A DNA stretch of 64,000 nt from Terriglobus sp. TAA 43 (lineage in GTDB: Bacteria > Acidobacteriota > Terriglobia > Terriglobales > Acidobacteriaceae), in NCBI RefSeq assembly GCF_000800015.1, contig NZ_JUGR01000004.1:184197-248196 (forward strand). The letters run 5' to 3'. Shown one piece after another: positions 42,688 through 52,321 of this stretch. A program made the position numbers and the translations under genes. The notes beneath the pieces were generated by a model. That model was not told the DNA's origin. It saw nothing but the letters and a program-made list of their open reading frames with translations, and made no database searches. Numbering within the stretch: position 1 is the stretch's first letter; each line of letters begins with the position of its first letter.

Positions 42688-43770
42688 TTAACGGTTCTGC
42701 ATTCCGCTTCCGTCTCCACCGCCCGCGTGTGTGGAGGTGCGAACCGCCACGGCGTTCGTCAGGCTGAAGCGGACGACGCTCTCACTGGGGATCTGGACCT
42801 GTTCACCGCGTGTCACCGCGTTGATACCAGCACCGGTACCGCCGCCAGCGGCAGCGCCGATTGCAGCGCCCTTGCCGCCACCAAAGATGCCGCCAAGGAC
42901 AGCGCCAGCCGCGGCGCCTACGCCCGTCTTGATGGCGGTGTTCTTGCCACGGCCTTTGCCTTCAACGCTATAGGGCGTAACGGCTAGCGGGATGTTCTGT
43001 CCGCGCACCGTCACACCGCTGAGTTCCACGGTAAGGAGCGAAGACCCTTTAAAGTGAGCGGCTTCGTGGACTTCCGTCACCGTTCCGGAGACGACCGAAC
43101 CACGCGGAATGACCAGCATGCCGTCCTGCACAATGTCGGTTGCCACGGCGCCGGAGAATCGTTCGCCCTGCTGCGTGCTGGCGCTATCCAGCGTCTGGGT
43201 GACGCGTACGGGGATCGTGGTGCCGGAGGGAATCGTAATGGTACGGACCACCGGCTGGGGTGGCGGCGGTGGCGGAGCAGGCTGCTGCACCGGCGCAGGG
43301 ATCGGTGCGGGAGCGGCTGCCCGTTCAATTGGAGCTGGCGCCGGTGCCGGAGTGTTGCGCACGGGGGGCGGCGGTGGGGTCTTCTTCGCCACCATGACCG
43401 GTACCCGTGGTGCGGGAACGGTTTGAGTCGGGACTTCGGGTTGAGGTGTGATGGCGGCAGCGCTTACGGGCGGTGTTGCGGGATTGACGGTGATGTTGTT
43501 CACCACCTGGCGGACACCTGTGACGCCTGCTGCGTCATTTGCTGCAAGGGTGCGTGCAGCCGCGTTGCTGACGGCACCGCTCAGGGTGACCGCACCATTC
43601 GTCGTTGAGACCTGGACGGGTTCGTTGGCCAGACCGCTTTCAGCAGCAATCTTCTGCTGCACCTGCGAGGTCAGTGTGGCGTCGTCAACAGGGGCTGCCT
43701 GTTTGCAGCCTGATACGCCAACCAGCAATACGGCGGCGAGCGCAATGTGATTCGTAAACCGGATGCTCAT
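42688..43770 (-). CDS. BON-domain lipoprotein with beta-rich and glycine-zipper domains
   Basis: A 360-residue envelope protein. ALAAVLLVGVSGCKQ is a lipoprotein signal with Cys as the modified residue. A BON domain follows (TSQVQQKIAAESGLANEPVQVSTTNGAVTLSGAV...VRQVVNNITV), then a long Pro/Ala-rich linker, a beta-rich domain (RTITIPSGTTIPVRVTQTLDSAS, VIPRGSVVSGTVTEV) and a glycine zipper (GVGAAAGAVLGGIFGGGKGAAIGAAAGG). The same beta-rich domain appears in the secreted LssY_C protein at 57224. The frame runs to 43872, but ATG 43770 gives the lipoprotein signal. Confidence 0.85.
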   Translation of the reverse strand: MSIRFTNHIALAAVLLVGVSGCKQAAPVDDATLTSQVQQKIAAESGLANEPVQVSTTNGAVTLSGAVSNAAARTLAANDAAGVTGVRQVVNNITVNPATPPVSAAAITPQPEVPTQTVPAPRVPVMVAKKTPPPPPVRNTPAPAPAPIERAAAPAPIPAPVQQPAPPPPPPQPVVRTITIPSGTTIPVRVTQTLDSASTQQGERFSGAVATDIVQDGMLVIPRGSVVSGTVTEVHEAAHFKGSSLLTVELSGVTVRGQNIPLAVTPYSVEGKGRGKNTAIKTGVGAAAGAVLGGIFGGGKGAAIGAAAGGGTGAGINAVTRGEQVQIPSESVVRFSLTNAVAVRTSTHAGGGDGSGMQNR

Positions 43771-44115
43771 ACTCGTCAGAACTCTCCTGGGATCTCTGCA
43801 CGATCTTCGCCTGTTTAAAGGCTGCGTGCCAGATTTCCGTGTATATAGGGAACGCTGTCCCTGTTTAAGCAATAGGACGCTTCCCGATTTGTTTCGGCTT
43901 CCGTTTTATATTGGTTTTCGAATTCCGTACAGGTTTCTTCAGTGGGCAGAGCAGTCGGCAACCCGACTGCTCTGTCACGCATCCGTGAGAACTGGGATAG
44001 GCGCATCAGGTCCGCGGGCGCAGAAGCATGTAGGCTCAAACCCAGGATCAATGTGCACGATCCCGTGCCGCACGAATCCCGGCAGTGTTAGATATTGATT
44101 TCAGGAGAAGACGAG
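43771..44115. other. Divergent intergenic region with a 12-bp hairpin
   Basis: About 345 bases between the divergent BON and YtxH genes; no ORF is convincing. CAGAGCAGTCGG (43947-43958) pairs perfectly with CCGACTGCTCTG (43963-43974) around CAAC. No T tract follows on either strand, so it is not an ordinary terminator. The region must hold promoters for both genes. Confidence 0.55.
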
Positions 44116-44466
44116 ATGGCAGACGATAACATGAGCGGTCTGGGATGGTTCCTTGCGGGACTTGGTATCGGTGCGTTGGTGGGTGTTCTGTACGCACCAA
44201 AGAGTGGCCGTGAAACTCGCGAAGACCTTGCCGCGCAGGCGCGTGACGCAAAGGAAAAGGCCAACCAATATGTGGAGCAGGGCCGCGATCAAATGAACGA
44301 TTACGTTGACAAGGGCCGCGAGTATTATGACAAGGGCCGCACACAGTGGAGCCAGTACGTCGACAAGGGCAAGGATTTCCTCGCCCAGCAGCAGGACAAG
44401 GTCGCCTCTGCCGTGGATACCGGCAAACAGATCTATCAAGAGAAAGTCGAAAGCCAGACTTACTAA
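44116..44466 (+). CDS. YtxH-domain protein
   Basis: A 116-residue protein: GLGWFLAGLGIGALVGVLYAPKSGRETREDL is the YtxH/GvpP signature (one TM with a glycine pattern, then APKSGxExR), followed by a long hydrophilic helix with a repeating YVDKGRE/YYDKGR/YVDKGKD unit. AGGAG lies 8 bases before ATG 44116. YtxH proteins are general-stress proteins in Bacillus with unclear role. A DUF948-like gene is next on the same strand after a terminator, a common pairing. Confidence 0.88.
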   Translation: MADDNMSGLGWFLAGLGIGALVGVLYAPKSGRETREDLAAQARDAKEKANQYVEQGRDQMNDYVDKGREYYDKGRTQWSQYVDKGKDFLAQQQDKVASAVDTGKQIYQEKVESQTY

Positions 44467-44496
44467 AGACCTACTAGAATCAAAACGCAATCAATC

Positions 44497-44534
44497 GGAG
44501 CCCGCGACCCGCACGTTCGCGGGCTCCTACTCTT
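44497..44534 (+). terminator. Terminator between YtxH and DUF948-like genes
   Basis: GGAGCCCGCGA (44497-44507) pairs with TCGCGGGCTCC (44517-44527), then TACTCTTT. The stem is strong and the T tract weak, so partial read-through to the next gene is likely. Confidence 0.7.
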
Positions 44535-44561
44535 TACGCCAATTCTGTAAGTGAGTCACCC

Positions 44562-45194
44562 ATGACCGAGTCGCAAGCGCATTACATAGTCATTTTTTCC
44601 GGCATTAGCGCCGTTGGCGTTCTGCTTGGTGCCATTGCCTTCAGTATCTTTGCTCTTTCCTGCGCCCATCTCCTGAAAGAACTGCGAGGCCTGATGTCAG
44701 AGGCCCAGGGCAAGGTGTATCCCATCCTTGAAAATGTGCAGGAGATTTCGGAGAAGGTTGCCGACATTTCGACCACGGTGCGCGAAACCACCGCGGACGT
44801 CGCTCCGAAGATACGCCGCGTAACGCAGAACCTGGCCGACACCAGCGACCGTTATCATGCACGACTCGCGGAAGTGGATGAGCTTGTTGGCGACACCACG
44901 CGTCGGGTGCGGAACCAAACAGAGCGCGCCGATGCGTTCGTGACGAACAGCCTCGATCGCACGCACGAAGTGGTGAACACCACCATTGGTCGCGTGCAGC
45001 ATCTGCTGGATTCACTGCACAACGCAATTTATGCGCCGGTGCGGCAGATTTCCGGCCTTGCGAGCGGCGCACGCGCCAGCATCGAATCGCTGATATCGAG
45101 CTTTGCACCGAAGCACACTCCGAAGACTCCCAAGCCAACGGCATTTGAGGGTGAGAGTGTGTATACGGGGTATGAGGACGATTACCACGCGTAA
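44562..45194 (+). CDS. DUF948-like membrane-anchored coiled-coil protein
   Basis: A 210-residue protein: N-terminal TM at about 8-35 (IVIFSGISAVGVLLGAIAFS), then long amphipathic helices with heptad-like Thr/Val/Asp pattern (ENVQEISEKVADISTTVRETTADV, RRVTQNLADTSDRYHARLAEVDELV), as in DUF948 proteins usually coded next to YtxH. A Pro/Lys-rich tail ends it. Role unknown; a structural or stress function at the membrane is assumed from the pairing. Confidence 0.8.
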   Translation: MTESQAHYIVIFSGISAVGVLLGAIAFSIFALSCAHLLKELRGLMSEAQGKVYPILENVQEISEKVADISTTVRETTADVAPKIRRVTQNLADTSDRYHARLAEVDELVGDTTRRVRNQTERADAFVTNSLDRTHEVVNTTIGRVQHLLDSLHNAIYAPVRQISGLASGARASIESLISSFAPKHTPKTPKPTAFEGESVYTGYEDDYHA

Positions 45195-45218
45195 CTTACG
45201 CGGATGATTAAGCAATGA

Positions 45219-45248
45219 GCGGATGCCTTGAGGCATCCGCTTTGTTTT
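45219..45248 (+). terminator. Terminator after the DUF948-like gene
   Basis: GCGGATGCC pairs perfectly with GGCATCCGC around TTGA, followed by TTTGTTTT. It may also end the convergent mnmA transcript. Confidence 0.9.
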
Positions 45249-45253
45249 GGCCG

Positions 45254-46426
45254 TTAGATCAGCCAGCCGCCGCCGACCACGACATCGCCATCGAAGAACA
45301 TCGCTGCCTGCCCCGGTGTGATGGCGCGCTGCGGTTCGTCAAAGACGATCTCTACGCGGCCATCTTCCAATGGACGAATCGTTGCATTGGCGGGTTCGTG
45401 GCGATGACGAATCTTGGCCTGTACGCGCATCGGTTCATGCAGCGTTTCAATGCTGATCCAGTTCACGCGGTCAGCAACACCGCGCGTCTGGTGCAGCTCT
45501 TCTTCCTGCCCCACCACTACGCGATTGCTTGCGGGCTCAATGCCCAGTACGTAGAAGGGCTCGCTGTGGTGGCGATGCAACTGCTGCTGAATGCCCTTGC
45601 GCTGCCCCACGGTGAAGCTGTGAATGCCTGTGTGTGAGCCAACAACTTCGCCGCCCGCGGTAACAAGGTCGCCCGACGTCTCGGGCATCTCACGGCCCTG
45701 CTCTTCCAGGTAGGCGTGCAGGAAGGCCTTGTAGTCGCCGCCGGGAATAAAGCAGATCTCCTGCGAGTCTGGCTTCTGCGCCACACGTAGGCCCTGCTCC
45801 TCCGCCATGGCGCGGACGGCAGGCTTCTGCATCTCGCCCAGCGGGAAGATGGTGCGGCTCAACTGCTCCTGCGTGAGTCCGAAGAGGAAGTAGGTCTGAT
45901 CCTTGCTGCGATCCGCAGGACGGAGCAGCAGCCAGCGGCCACGCTCTTCGTCATAACGCACGCGCGCGTAGTGTCCGGTAGCAACGCGTTCTGCACCGAT
46001 GCCGCGCGCGGTCTTGAGAAGCTCGTCGAACTTTAGATGGTTGTTGCACAGCGTGCAGGGAATCGGCGTGCGGCCCGCAAGGTAGTCGTTCACAAACGGC
46101 TGCACCACGTCCGCTTCGAAGCGGCGCTGCTGATTCACCACGTAGTACGGAATGCCAAGCTGACCGGCGACGCGACGCGCATCGTAGACGTCATCCAGCG
46201 AACAGCAACGGCCCGTAACCTGTTCCGGAATGCCATCCTTGCCGGAGAGGCGACGCTGATCCCATAGCTGCAGGGTGAGTCCCACCAGCGTGTGTCCCTC
46301 CTGCTGCAGGAGAGCGGCCACGGCAGACGAGTCCACGCCGCCGCTCATCGCTACAGCGATGGTGGACGCGGGATCAGGAGCGGGAAACGCGTGCTCCGCC
46401 GGGTTGGGTGCCGTGGTGGCCATCAC
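45254..46426 (-). CDS. mnmA: tRNA-specific 2-thiouridylase MnmA
   Basis: Adds sulfur to uridine 34 of Lys, Glu and Gln tRNAs. [18 protein letters not shown] is the PP-loop that adenylates the uridine; [14 protein letters not shown] and [17 protein letters not shown] hold the two catalytic cysteines; FTVGQRKG and the C-terminal beta-barrel ([21 protein letters not shown]) complete the enzyme at about 390 residues. The N-terminus has a short extension. A cysteine desulfurase, the usual sulfur source, lies 36 bases upstream on the same strand, so both are likely one operon. Confidence 0.96.
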   Translation of the reverse strand: MMATTAPNPAEHAFPAPDPASTIAVAMSGGVDSSAVAALLQQEGHTLVGLTLQLWDQRRLSGKDGIPEQVTGRCCSLDDVYDARRVAGQLGIPYYVVNQQRRFEADVVQPFVNDYLAGRTPIPCTLCNNHLKFDELLKTARGIGAERVATGHYARVRYDEERGRWLLLRPADRSKDQTYFLFGLTQEQLSRTIFPLGEMQKPAVRAMAEEQGLRVAQKPDSQEICFIPGGDYKAFLHAYLEEQGREMPETSGDLVTAGGEVVGSHTGIHSFTVGQRKGIQQQLHRHHSEPFYVLGIEPASNRVVVGQEEELHQTRGVADRVNWISIETLHEPMRVQAKIRHRHEPANATIRPLEDGRVEIVFDEPQRAITPGQAAMFFDGDVVVGGGWLI

Positions 46427-46462
46427 CCTTTATTTTCGCAGGTTTTCGCCACAGATGCAGGG

Positions 46463-47593
46463 CTACAAAGAACGCAGACGGCGGACGGCGGCAGTGGTGA
46501 TTGCAATGGCGCGATCCACTTCCTCGTCGGTCGTCAACCGGGAAAGAGAGAAGCGCACGCTGGTGTGTGCCTCTTCGTCGTTCAGGCTCATGGCGCGGAG
46601 GACGTGCGAGGGCTCAATGGCGCCGCTCTGGCAGGCGGAACCGCCGCTGATGGCAAGTCCCTGCAAGTCCAGTGCAATCACCAGTTCCTCGGCATTTACA
46701 CCGGCAAAACGGATGGAAAGTGTGTTGGGGACACGCTCCGTATTGCCACTGTTCACGGCAGCCTCACCTAGCGCCAGCAGTGCTTCCTGCAGGCGGTTAC
46801 GCCGCTGTTCCAGTTGCTGCGGACCATCGCTGGCAAGCCATTCGGAGGCCAGTGCCGCCGCTGCTCCAAAGCCGACGATGCCTGGGACATTTTCTGTTCC
46901 GGCGCGCCGTCGGCGCTCGTGCGTGCCTCCATGCAGCATGGGCCGCAGTGTCACGCCTTTGCGCACCCACAGAGCGCCGACACCCTGTGGCGCGTGCATC
47001 TTGTGCGCGGAGAGACTCAGCAGGTCGCAGCGGAGGTAGTCCACGTGGACGGGGATTTTCCCCGCGCCCTGCACCGCGTCCGTGTGTAGCAGGGCGTCGT
47101 GCTTGTGCGCGATCTTGCCGATCTTCGCAATGGGCTGGATGACACCGGTTTCATTGTTCGCCAGCATTACGCTGACGAGACGCGTATTCGGCTGCATTGC
47201 AGCGGCGATGGCTTCATGTTGAATCACGCCTTCGTGGTCTGGCAGCACACGCGTTACAGCAACGCCTTGCTTCTCAATGGCGTCTGCGGCATGCAATACC
47301 GCGTCATGCTCGATGGCGCTGACGACGAGGTGATCGCCCGCATTCAGGATGCCGAAGAGTGCGAGATTATCGCTCTCTGTGCCGCCGCTGGTGAACGTGA
47401 CTTCGGACGGCTTGCCGCCGATAAGCGCAGCTACCTGGTCGCGCGCTGCATCTACGGCATCGCGCGCATCGCGGCCAAAGGCGTGGACGGCGCTGGCATT
47501 GCCAAAGCGCGCATTCCAATGCGGTTCCATCGCGCGCAGCACATCGGGCAGCACGGGCGTGGTGGCATTGGCGTCAAGGTAGATGCGCTGCAT
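46463..47593 (-). CDS. Cysteine desulfurase (NifS/IscS type)
   Basis: A 376-residue PLP enzyme that takes sulfur from cysteine. IYLDANATTPVLPDVLRAM, FTSGGTESDNLALFG, ANNETGVIQPI, HTDAVQGAGK, SLSAHKMHAPQGVGAL with the PLP Lys, and AISGGSACQSGAIEPSHVL with the persulfide Cys are seen. A short loop around the Cys fits the group I/II border typical of tRNA-thiolation desulfurases. It is just upstream of mnmA. A TTG at 47599 is in frame two codons earlier; ATG 47593 is preferred. A role in Fe-S clusters is possible but no isc partners are present. Confidence 0.93.
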   Translation of the reverse strand: MQRIYLDANATTPVLPDVLRAMEPHWNARFGNASAVHAFGRDARDAVDAARDQVAALIGGKPSEVTFTSGGTESDNLALFGILNAGDHLVVSAIEHDAVLHAADAIEKQGVAVTRVLPDHEGVIQHEAIAAAMQPNTRLVSVMLANNETGVIQPIAKIGKIAHKHDALLHTDAVQGAGKIPVHVDYLRCDLLSLSAHKMHAPQGVGALWVRKGVTLRPMLHGGTHERRRRAGTENVPGIVGFGAAAALASEWLASDGPQQLEQRRNRLQEALLALGEAAVNSGNTERVPNTLSIRFAGVNAEELVIALDLQGLAISGGSACQSGAIEPSHVLRAMSLNDEEAHTSVRFSLSRLTTDEEVDRAIAITTAAVRRLRSL

Positions 47594-47634
47594 CTTCAAA
47601 AGGCTACTATCTCGCGGGGATTCTGCAGAATGCG

Positions 47635-47991
47635 CTAGTTGCGGTAATCGCGGTAGTGGATGAGTTCGGAGATGCCGATCCAGAGATCGAGCACGCCGAG
47701 TCCGCTAACGAGTCCGCGTGCCCAGCCTTTGATCAGGACGGCGTGAAGCGCGGGGAATTGCAGTAGGAGTTCGTTCTGATCCCACATCTGTTTCCACCAC
47801 GGCAGAACTGCGATTAGCAGGCCCAGGTACAGGCAGAAAACCACCAACACCACCAGCGAAAGCCGCTGTAACCAGATGGGCGCGGGAGGTGGGCCGATGG
47901 GCTCGTCCGTGGCGCGCGCGTGCGCCGCTTCCACCCGGGACTGATGCGCTGGGGAAGATGCGGCGAACTGAGACTCGGTCGGTGCGGCCAT
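47635..47991 (-). CDS. Small two-TM protein of unknown function
   Basis: A 118-residue protein: a polar, Ala/Pro-rich N-terminus, TM1 at about 43-65 (LSLVVLVVFCLYLGLLIAVLP), a linker with WWKQMWDQNELLLQFPALHA, and TM2 at about 92-110 ending IHYRDYRN. I do not recognise a family. It lies upstream of the desulfurase on the same strand, 41 bases away, and could be the first gene of that operon. Confidence 0.7.
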   Translation of the reverse strand: MAAPTESQFAASSPAHQSRVEAAHARATDEPIGPPPAPIWLQRLSLVVLVVFCLYLGLLIAVLPWWKQMWDQNELLLQFPALHAVLIKGWARGLVSGLGVLDLWIGISELIHYRDYRN

Positions 47992-48057
47992 GCAGTCTTT
48001 ACGCTACCAGAGCAGCGCATTTGGTGCAGGGTTCCGGGGTACTCCGAAATGGTCACA

Positions 48058-48096
48058 CAAAAGGAAAAGCGCAGCGATTGTGGCCGCTGCGCTTCT
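48058..48096. terminator. Terminator of typA
   Basis: AAGCGCAGCG (48067-48076) pairs with CGCTGCGCTT (48085-48094); on the minus strand TTTTCCTTTTGTG follows. It lies 25 bases beyond the typA stop. Confidence 0.8.
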
Positions 48097-48119
48097 TCTT
48101 TTCGTGTTTCGTGTCGCGA

Positions 48120-49925
48120 TTATTCGCCACCGCTGTTGCGGCGCGGACGACGGTTCGCCTGCAGCACCTTCTTACGCATGCGCAGCGACTTCGGCGTCAC
48201 TTCAACCAGTTCGTCGTCAGCGATGAACTCAATGCACTGCTCCAGCGTGAGCTGCTTGTACGGCACAAGACGCAGAGCTTCGTCAGCAGAAGAAGCACGC
48301 ATGTTCGTCAGCTTCTTTTCGCGAACGCAGTTCACGTCCAGGTCGTTGTCGCGGCTGTTCTCGCCCACGATCATGCCTTCGTACACGTCGATGCCGTCGC
48401 CCAGGAACAGAACGCCGCGCTCCTGCAGGCCGTTCAGCGCGTAGGTCGTCGTAACGCCGGTACGGTCGCTGATCAGTGCGCCCGTCGGACGCTGCGGAAT
48501 CTCGCCCTGGTAAGCGATGTAGCCGTCGAACAGGGTGTTCATTACGATGGTGCCGCGGGTTTCCGTCAGCATTTCGCTACGCAGACCGATCAGGCCACGC
48601 GAAGGCACCTTGAACTCCATGCGTACACGCGAGTCGCCGTGCATCTTGACCATTTCGCCCTTGCGGGGTCCAAGCTTCTGGATCACGGTGCCGCTGAACT
48701 CGTTGGGAACGTCGATGGTCACGTACTCCACCGGCTCCATCAATTGGCCGTCGATGCGCTTGGTCACGATCTCAGGACGACCAACGGTAAGCTCAAAGCC
48801 TTCGCGGCGCATCATTTCGATCAGAACAGCAAGCTGCAGTTCGCCACGGCCCAGCACCTTGAAGGTATCCGGGCTGTCGGTGTCTTCCACGCGGATGGAC
48901 ACGTTCGTCTGCAGTTCCTTGTCCAGGCGCTCGCGCAGGTTACGGCTGGTGACGTACTGGCCTTCGCGACCTGCGAACGGCGAGTTGTTCACCGAGAACT
49001 GGATCGCAATCGTCGGCTCATCAATGACGATGGGCGGCAGCGGTGCAGGGTTCTCAATGCTGGTGATGGTCTCGCCGATCGTCAGGCCAGCCACACCGGC
49101 AACCGCGATGATGTCGCCTGTCGTGGTCTCTTCAATGTCCGTACGCTTCAGGCCGCTGAAGCTGAACAGTTTGGTGATCTTCACGGGTGACAGAGTGCCG
49201 TCGACGCGTGCAATGTTCACCATGTCGCCGGTCTTCAGCGTGCCGTTGAACACGCGGGCAATACCCAGGCGGCCCAGGTAATCGCTGTAATCCAGGTTCG
49301 TCACCAGAATCTGCAGGGAGCCATCAGGATCGCCTGTTGCAGGCGGAATGGTCTTAACAATCGTCTCAAACAGCGGCTGCAGATCGGTGCCTGGGGTTGC
49401 AAGATCCATGGTTGCGGTACCGGCCTTACCGTTGGTGTACACCACGGGGAAGTCGAGCTGGTCTTCTTCTGCGTCCAGATCAATGAACAGGTCATAGACC
49501 TCGTTCAGCACTTCCTGCGGACGAGCATCGGGACGGTCGATCTTGTTGACGACCAGCACCGGCTTCAAACCAGCGGCAAGCGCCTTACCCAGCACAAAGC
49601 GGGTCTGGGGTAGCGGGCCTTCCGATGCGTCGACGAGCAGAACTACACCGTCCACCATCTTCAGAGCGCGTTCCACTTCGCCGCCAAAGTCGGCGTGGCC
49701 CGGTGTGTCGACGATGTTGATCTTGCCCTCGCCGTAGTTCACGGCGGTGTTCTTGGCGAGAATGGTGATACCGCGCTCGCGTTCCAGGTCGTTCGAGTCC
49801 ATGACGCGGTCGGCGACTGCTTCATTAGCCCGGAAGGTGCCGCTCTGCCGCAGCATGGCGTCCACAAGTGTGGTCTTGCCGTGATCGACGTGCGCAATGA
49901 TGGCGATGTTGCGAATCGTGCTCAA
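48120..49925 (-). CDS. typA: Ribosome-associated GTPase TypA/BipA
   Basis: A 601-residue translational GTPase that binds 70S ribosomes and helps assembly and stress adaptation. [19 protein letters not shown] is G1, [15 protein letters not shown]2, [16 protein letters not shown]3 and [13 protein letters not shown]4; the EF-G-like domains III and V and the BipA C-terminal domain follow ([28 protein letters not shown] end). The start is TTG at 49925, with AAGGA 9 bases upstream. Length and order match E. coli BipA. Confidence 0.96.
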   Translation of the reverse strand: MSTIRNIAIIAHVDHGKTTLVDAMLRQSGTFRANEAVADRVMDSNDLERERGITILAKNTAVNYGEGKINIVDTPGHADFGGEVERALKMVDGVVLLVDASEGPLPQTRFVLGKALAAGLKPVLVVNKIDRPDARPQEVLNEVYDLFIDLDAEEDQLDFPVVYTNGKAGTATMDLATPGTDLQPLFETIVKTIPPATGDPDGSLQILVTNLDYSDYLGRLGIARVFNGTLKTGDMVNIARVDGTLSPVKITKLFSFSGLKRTDIEETTTGDIIAVAGVAGLTIGETITSIENPAPLPPIVIDEPTIAIQFSVNNSPFAGREGQYVTSRNLRERLDKELQTNVSIRVEDTDSPDTFKVLGRGELQLAVLIEMMRREGFELTVGRPEIVTKRIDGQLMEPVEYVTIDVPNEFSGTVIQKLGPRKGEMVKMHGDSRVRMEFKVPSRGLIGLRSEMLTETRGTIVMNTLFDGYIAYQGEIPQRPTGALISDRTGVTTTYALNGLQERGVLFLGDGIDVYEGMIVGENSRDNDLDVNCVREKKLTNMRASSADEALRLVPYKQLTLEQCIEFIADDELVEVTPKSLRMRKKVLQANRRPRRNSGGE

Positions 49926-49983
49926 ACTTTTGGTTCCTTATCGTTTCGCGAGTGGTATCGCGAGAATCTTGCAGGCGCACGCG

Positions 49984-50055
49984 TGAATTCAGAATGAACA
50001 CGCCGTGGGCAGACAGAGGGAAACGCACAGGCAAGACACCTGAAACTGAATTCAG
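49984..50055. promoter_or_regulatory. Two TGAATTCA palindromes upstream of typA
   Basis: TGAATTCA at 49984-49991 and CTGAATTCAG at 50046-50055 are perfect palindromes sharing a core, about 62 bases apart, in the 280-base gap between typA and ffs. Paired operators are possible; chance is not excluded. TCGCGA-N6-TCGCGA near 49953 is a further symmetric site. Confidence 0.35.
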
Positions 50056-50205
50056 GGACTCCGCGCGCATCCTTTCTAGTCTACAGGAGGACGGGCAAGT
50101 GCATCTTTTGTTGCTTCAAGTTTGTCCGTGGTGCTTTTCCTCAGCCACATATTCACGGCGTTCTGCCTGTGCGGTTTGCATGGCCGATCTTTGGTAGACT
50201 AGGGC

Positions 50206-50304
50206 AGTGCCGGGTCCCACGCGACTCATTCTCACAAACCCCGCCAGGCCCGGAAGGGAGCAACGGTAGTGAGCTCTTGAGTGCGCAGTGGGTTACCCGG
50301 CGCT
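50206..50304 (+). ncRNA. ffs: Signal recognition particle RNA (4.5S type)
   Basis: The conserved Ffh-binding hairpin is present: GCCAGGCCCGGAAGGGAGCA around 50242-50262, with the GGAA tetraloop and the unpaired AGCA/CAGG bulges. The ends AGTGCCGGGT and ACCCGGCGCT pair to close a roughly 99-base small-type SRP RNA. TTTTCTTTTT follows as terminator, and a TAGACT -10-like box ends 5 bases before the predicted first base; no good -35 is seen. The RNA joins Ffh to target membrane proteins to the translocon. Confidence 0.93.
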
Positions 50305-50403
50305 TTTCTTTTTGCAGTGCTTGTGGGATGAAAAATGGCAGCAGGGGTATGCTGTTGACTGACGTCGACAGGCCTTGCGGCCCGTTGCGTGGAGGTCGGT
50401 TCG

Positions 50404-51420
50404 TTGAGTTTGGAGTTGAAGCCGCGGGTATCAGTCCGCGCAAAGATTTCGTCAGTGGGAACGTACGTTCCGGAACGCATTTTGACCAACGCCGACCTGG
50501 AAAAGATGGTCGAGACCAACGACCAGTGGATTCTGGAACGTACTGGCATTCGCGAGCGCCACATGGCCGCAAAGGGACAGGCGACGAGCGACCTGGCAGT
50601 GGAAGCTGCGAAAGATTGCCTGGCGAAGCGAGGCATCGATGCCAGCGAGATCGACTGCATTGTCGTTGGGACCGTCACGCCCGACATGCTATTTCCCGCC
50701 ACCGCGTGCCTGGTGCAAGCAAAGCTGGGAGCCACGAAGGCATGGGGATTTGACTTGAGCGCCGCTTGCTCGGCCTTCACATACTCGCTGCAGGTGGGTG
50801 CGAAGTTTATTGAAAGCGGCACGCACAAGAAGGTGCTGGTGATCGGCGCGGACACGATGAGTTCCATCGTGGATTACACAGATCGTTCCACGTGCATCCT
50901 GTTTGGTGATGGTGCTGGTTGCGTTCTGCTGGAGCCCTGTGAAGAAGGCGAAGTTGGCCTGATCGATTTCCACCACGAGGTGGACGGAAATGGTGGCCCT
51001 GCGCTGAACATGCCTGCGGGTGGCAGTCTGAAGCCGTCCAGCCACGAGACGGTCGATGCTCGTGAGCACTTCATCCGGCAGGATGGGCAGACGGTGTACA
51101 AGTTTGCTGTGCGCAAAATGATGGAAGCCAGCGAAACGGTTCTCGCGCAGAATGGCGTGGCTGGTACGGAGATCGCAGCGTTCATTCCACATCAGGCGAA
51201 CAAGCGCATCATCCTGGCCACGGCAGAACGCCTGGGCATGCCGCTGGAGCGTGTTGTGATCAACATTGATCGCTATGGCAATACGACCGGTGGAACGATT
51301 CCGCTAGCTATGGGGACTGCGCTGGAAGAGGGACGCCTGAAGAAGGGCGATCTGGTTCTGCTGGCGTCGGTGGGCGCTGGATTCACCGTGGGCGCGACGC
51401 TGTTGCGCTGGGAGTTCTAG
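50404..51420 (+). CDS. fabH: 3-oxoacyl-ACP synthase III
   Basis: Starts fatty-acid synthesis by condensing acetyl-CoA (or a branched primer) with malonyl-ACP. At 338 residues it is full length. Seen: [43 protein letters not shown] with the nucleophile Cys at about 122, IPHQANKRI with His at about 263, and [10 protein letters not shown] with Asn at about 293. GTG 50389 opens the frame, but GGAGGT at 50391-50396 lies 7 bases before TTG 50404. It stands alone after ffs, without plsX or fabD. Confidence 0.96.
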   Translation: MSLELKPRVSVRAKISSVGTYVPERILTNADLEKMVETNDQWILERTGIRERHMAAKGQATSDLAVEAAKDCLAKRGIDASEIDCIVVGTVTPDMLFPATACLVQAKLGATKAWGFDLSAACSAFTYSLQVGAKFIESGTHKKVLVIGADTMSSIVDYTDRSTCILFGDGAGCVLLEPCEEGEVGLIDFHHEVDGNGGPALNMPAGGSLKPSSHETVDAREHFIRQDGQTVYKFAVRKMMEASETVLAQNGVAGTEIAAFIPHQANKRIILATAERLGMPLERVVINIDRYGNTTGGTIPLAMGTALEEGRLKKGDLVLLASVGAGFTVGATLLRWEF

Positions 51421-51480
51421 GCACTTCGTGCGGTTCTCGACGTCGCTTTCGCGACGTGGTTCTTACTCCGTTTTCAAAAG

Positions 51481-51515
51481 ATGAAGAAGCCCGGCCTCGC
51501 GCCGGGCTTCTTCAT
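51481..51515. terminator. Bidirectional terminator between fabH and VTT gene
   Basis: ATGAAGAAGCCCGGC and GCCGGGCTTCTTCAT form a perfect 15-bp stem with loop CTCGC. Convergent genes flank it. Confidence 0.85.
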
Positions 51516-51524
51516 TTGAGTGCC

Positions 51525-52223
51525 TTATGCAGCTGCGGGAGCTGCCGCCGTCTGTTTGCGTAGACGGTTCTGGCGAAGTTTCACGACGGCGTAGATGACG
51601 CCGAACAAAACAGATCCCCAGACAACCACCAGCAGAATCCATCCGTATTTTTCCGCGAAACGTAGATAGATTGGCATTATGCGTCGACCGTAGTGCATAC
51701 CCAGCCAGGCGAAGAAGGCATGGCGGACGAAGCGGCTTATGCTGAAGCTCAAATAGAACTTTGATTGCGGCATCTTCAGCGCGCCTGCCGCTATAAGGAA
51801 CGGCATAAGGGGCGCAGGCGGCGGAAGAATCGCTGGAAGAGCGGTGGAGAGAATAGAGTGTTCCTCCGTCCAGCGGCGCATGCGGTCACGGAATCGTTGC
51901 GGAACGTAGCGGTCCATGAGTGCGAGACCACCGATGCGCCCGGCCTGGTACGAAATGCCTGCGCCAACGATGGAGCCGAGCGTGGCGATGACCGTTACCA
52001 CGATCCATTCCTGTCGCTGGGCCGCGAGCAACGTGACGAGGATGTCCGATGAACCGGGAATGGGCAGCGGGATTGGCGAGGAATCGATGACGCAGATAAA
52101 GAACAGGCCGAGGATACCCAGGCGGAAGAAATAGCGTGTGATGCGGTCCGTTGGCGTATAGGCGTGGCGGTGCTTTGCTTGCCGGAGCGTAGTCTTAGCG
52201 GCTGTCTGCAGGAGGGCCAGCAT
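51525..52223 (-). CDS. VTT-domain (DedA/YqaA-like) membrane protein
   Basis: A 232-residue membrane protein with the SNARE-associated/VTT domain: LFFICVIDSSPIPLPIPGSSDILVTLLA early, the glycine-rich ATLGSIVGAGISYQAGRIGG, and AILPPPAPLMPFLIAAGALKM with the conserved Pro-rich re-entrant stretch, then two more helices. DedA-family proteins help polyprenyl-phosphate or lipid movement across the membrane and maintain proton motive force. An Ala/Pro-rich C-terminal tail follows. No neighbour tells its lipid. Confidence 0.85.
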   Translation of the reverse strand: MLALLQTAAKTTLRQAKHRHAYTPTDRITRYFFRLGILGLFFICVIDSSPIPLPIPGSSDILVTLLAAQRQEWIVVTVIATLGSIVGAGISYQAGRIGGLALMDRYVPQRFRDRMRRWTEEHSILSTALPAILPPPAPLMPFLIAAGALKMPQSKFYLSFSISRFVRHAFFAWLGMHYGRRIMPIYLRFAEKYGWILLVVVWGSVLFGVIYAVVKLRQNRLRKQTAAAPAAA

Positions 52224-52321
52224 CGTTACAGCTTAGGACGCGTTTTTCTGTCGCGAAGTCTCGAAAAACGGCCGCCATTTGGTGCAGAGGCCCCTGAGGC
52301 AATTTTTAGAGGAAGCAGAGA

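Noticed and set aside
47889..49190. 433-codon plus-strand frame over typA
   Set aside because: Antisense shadow of typA, His- and Arg-rich, with no ribosome site.
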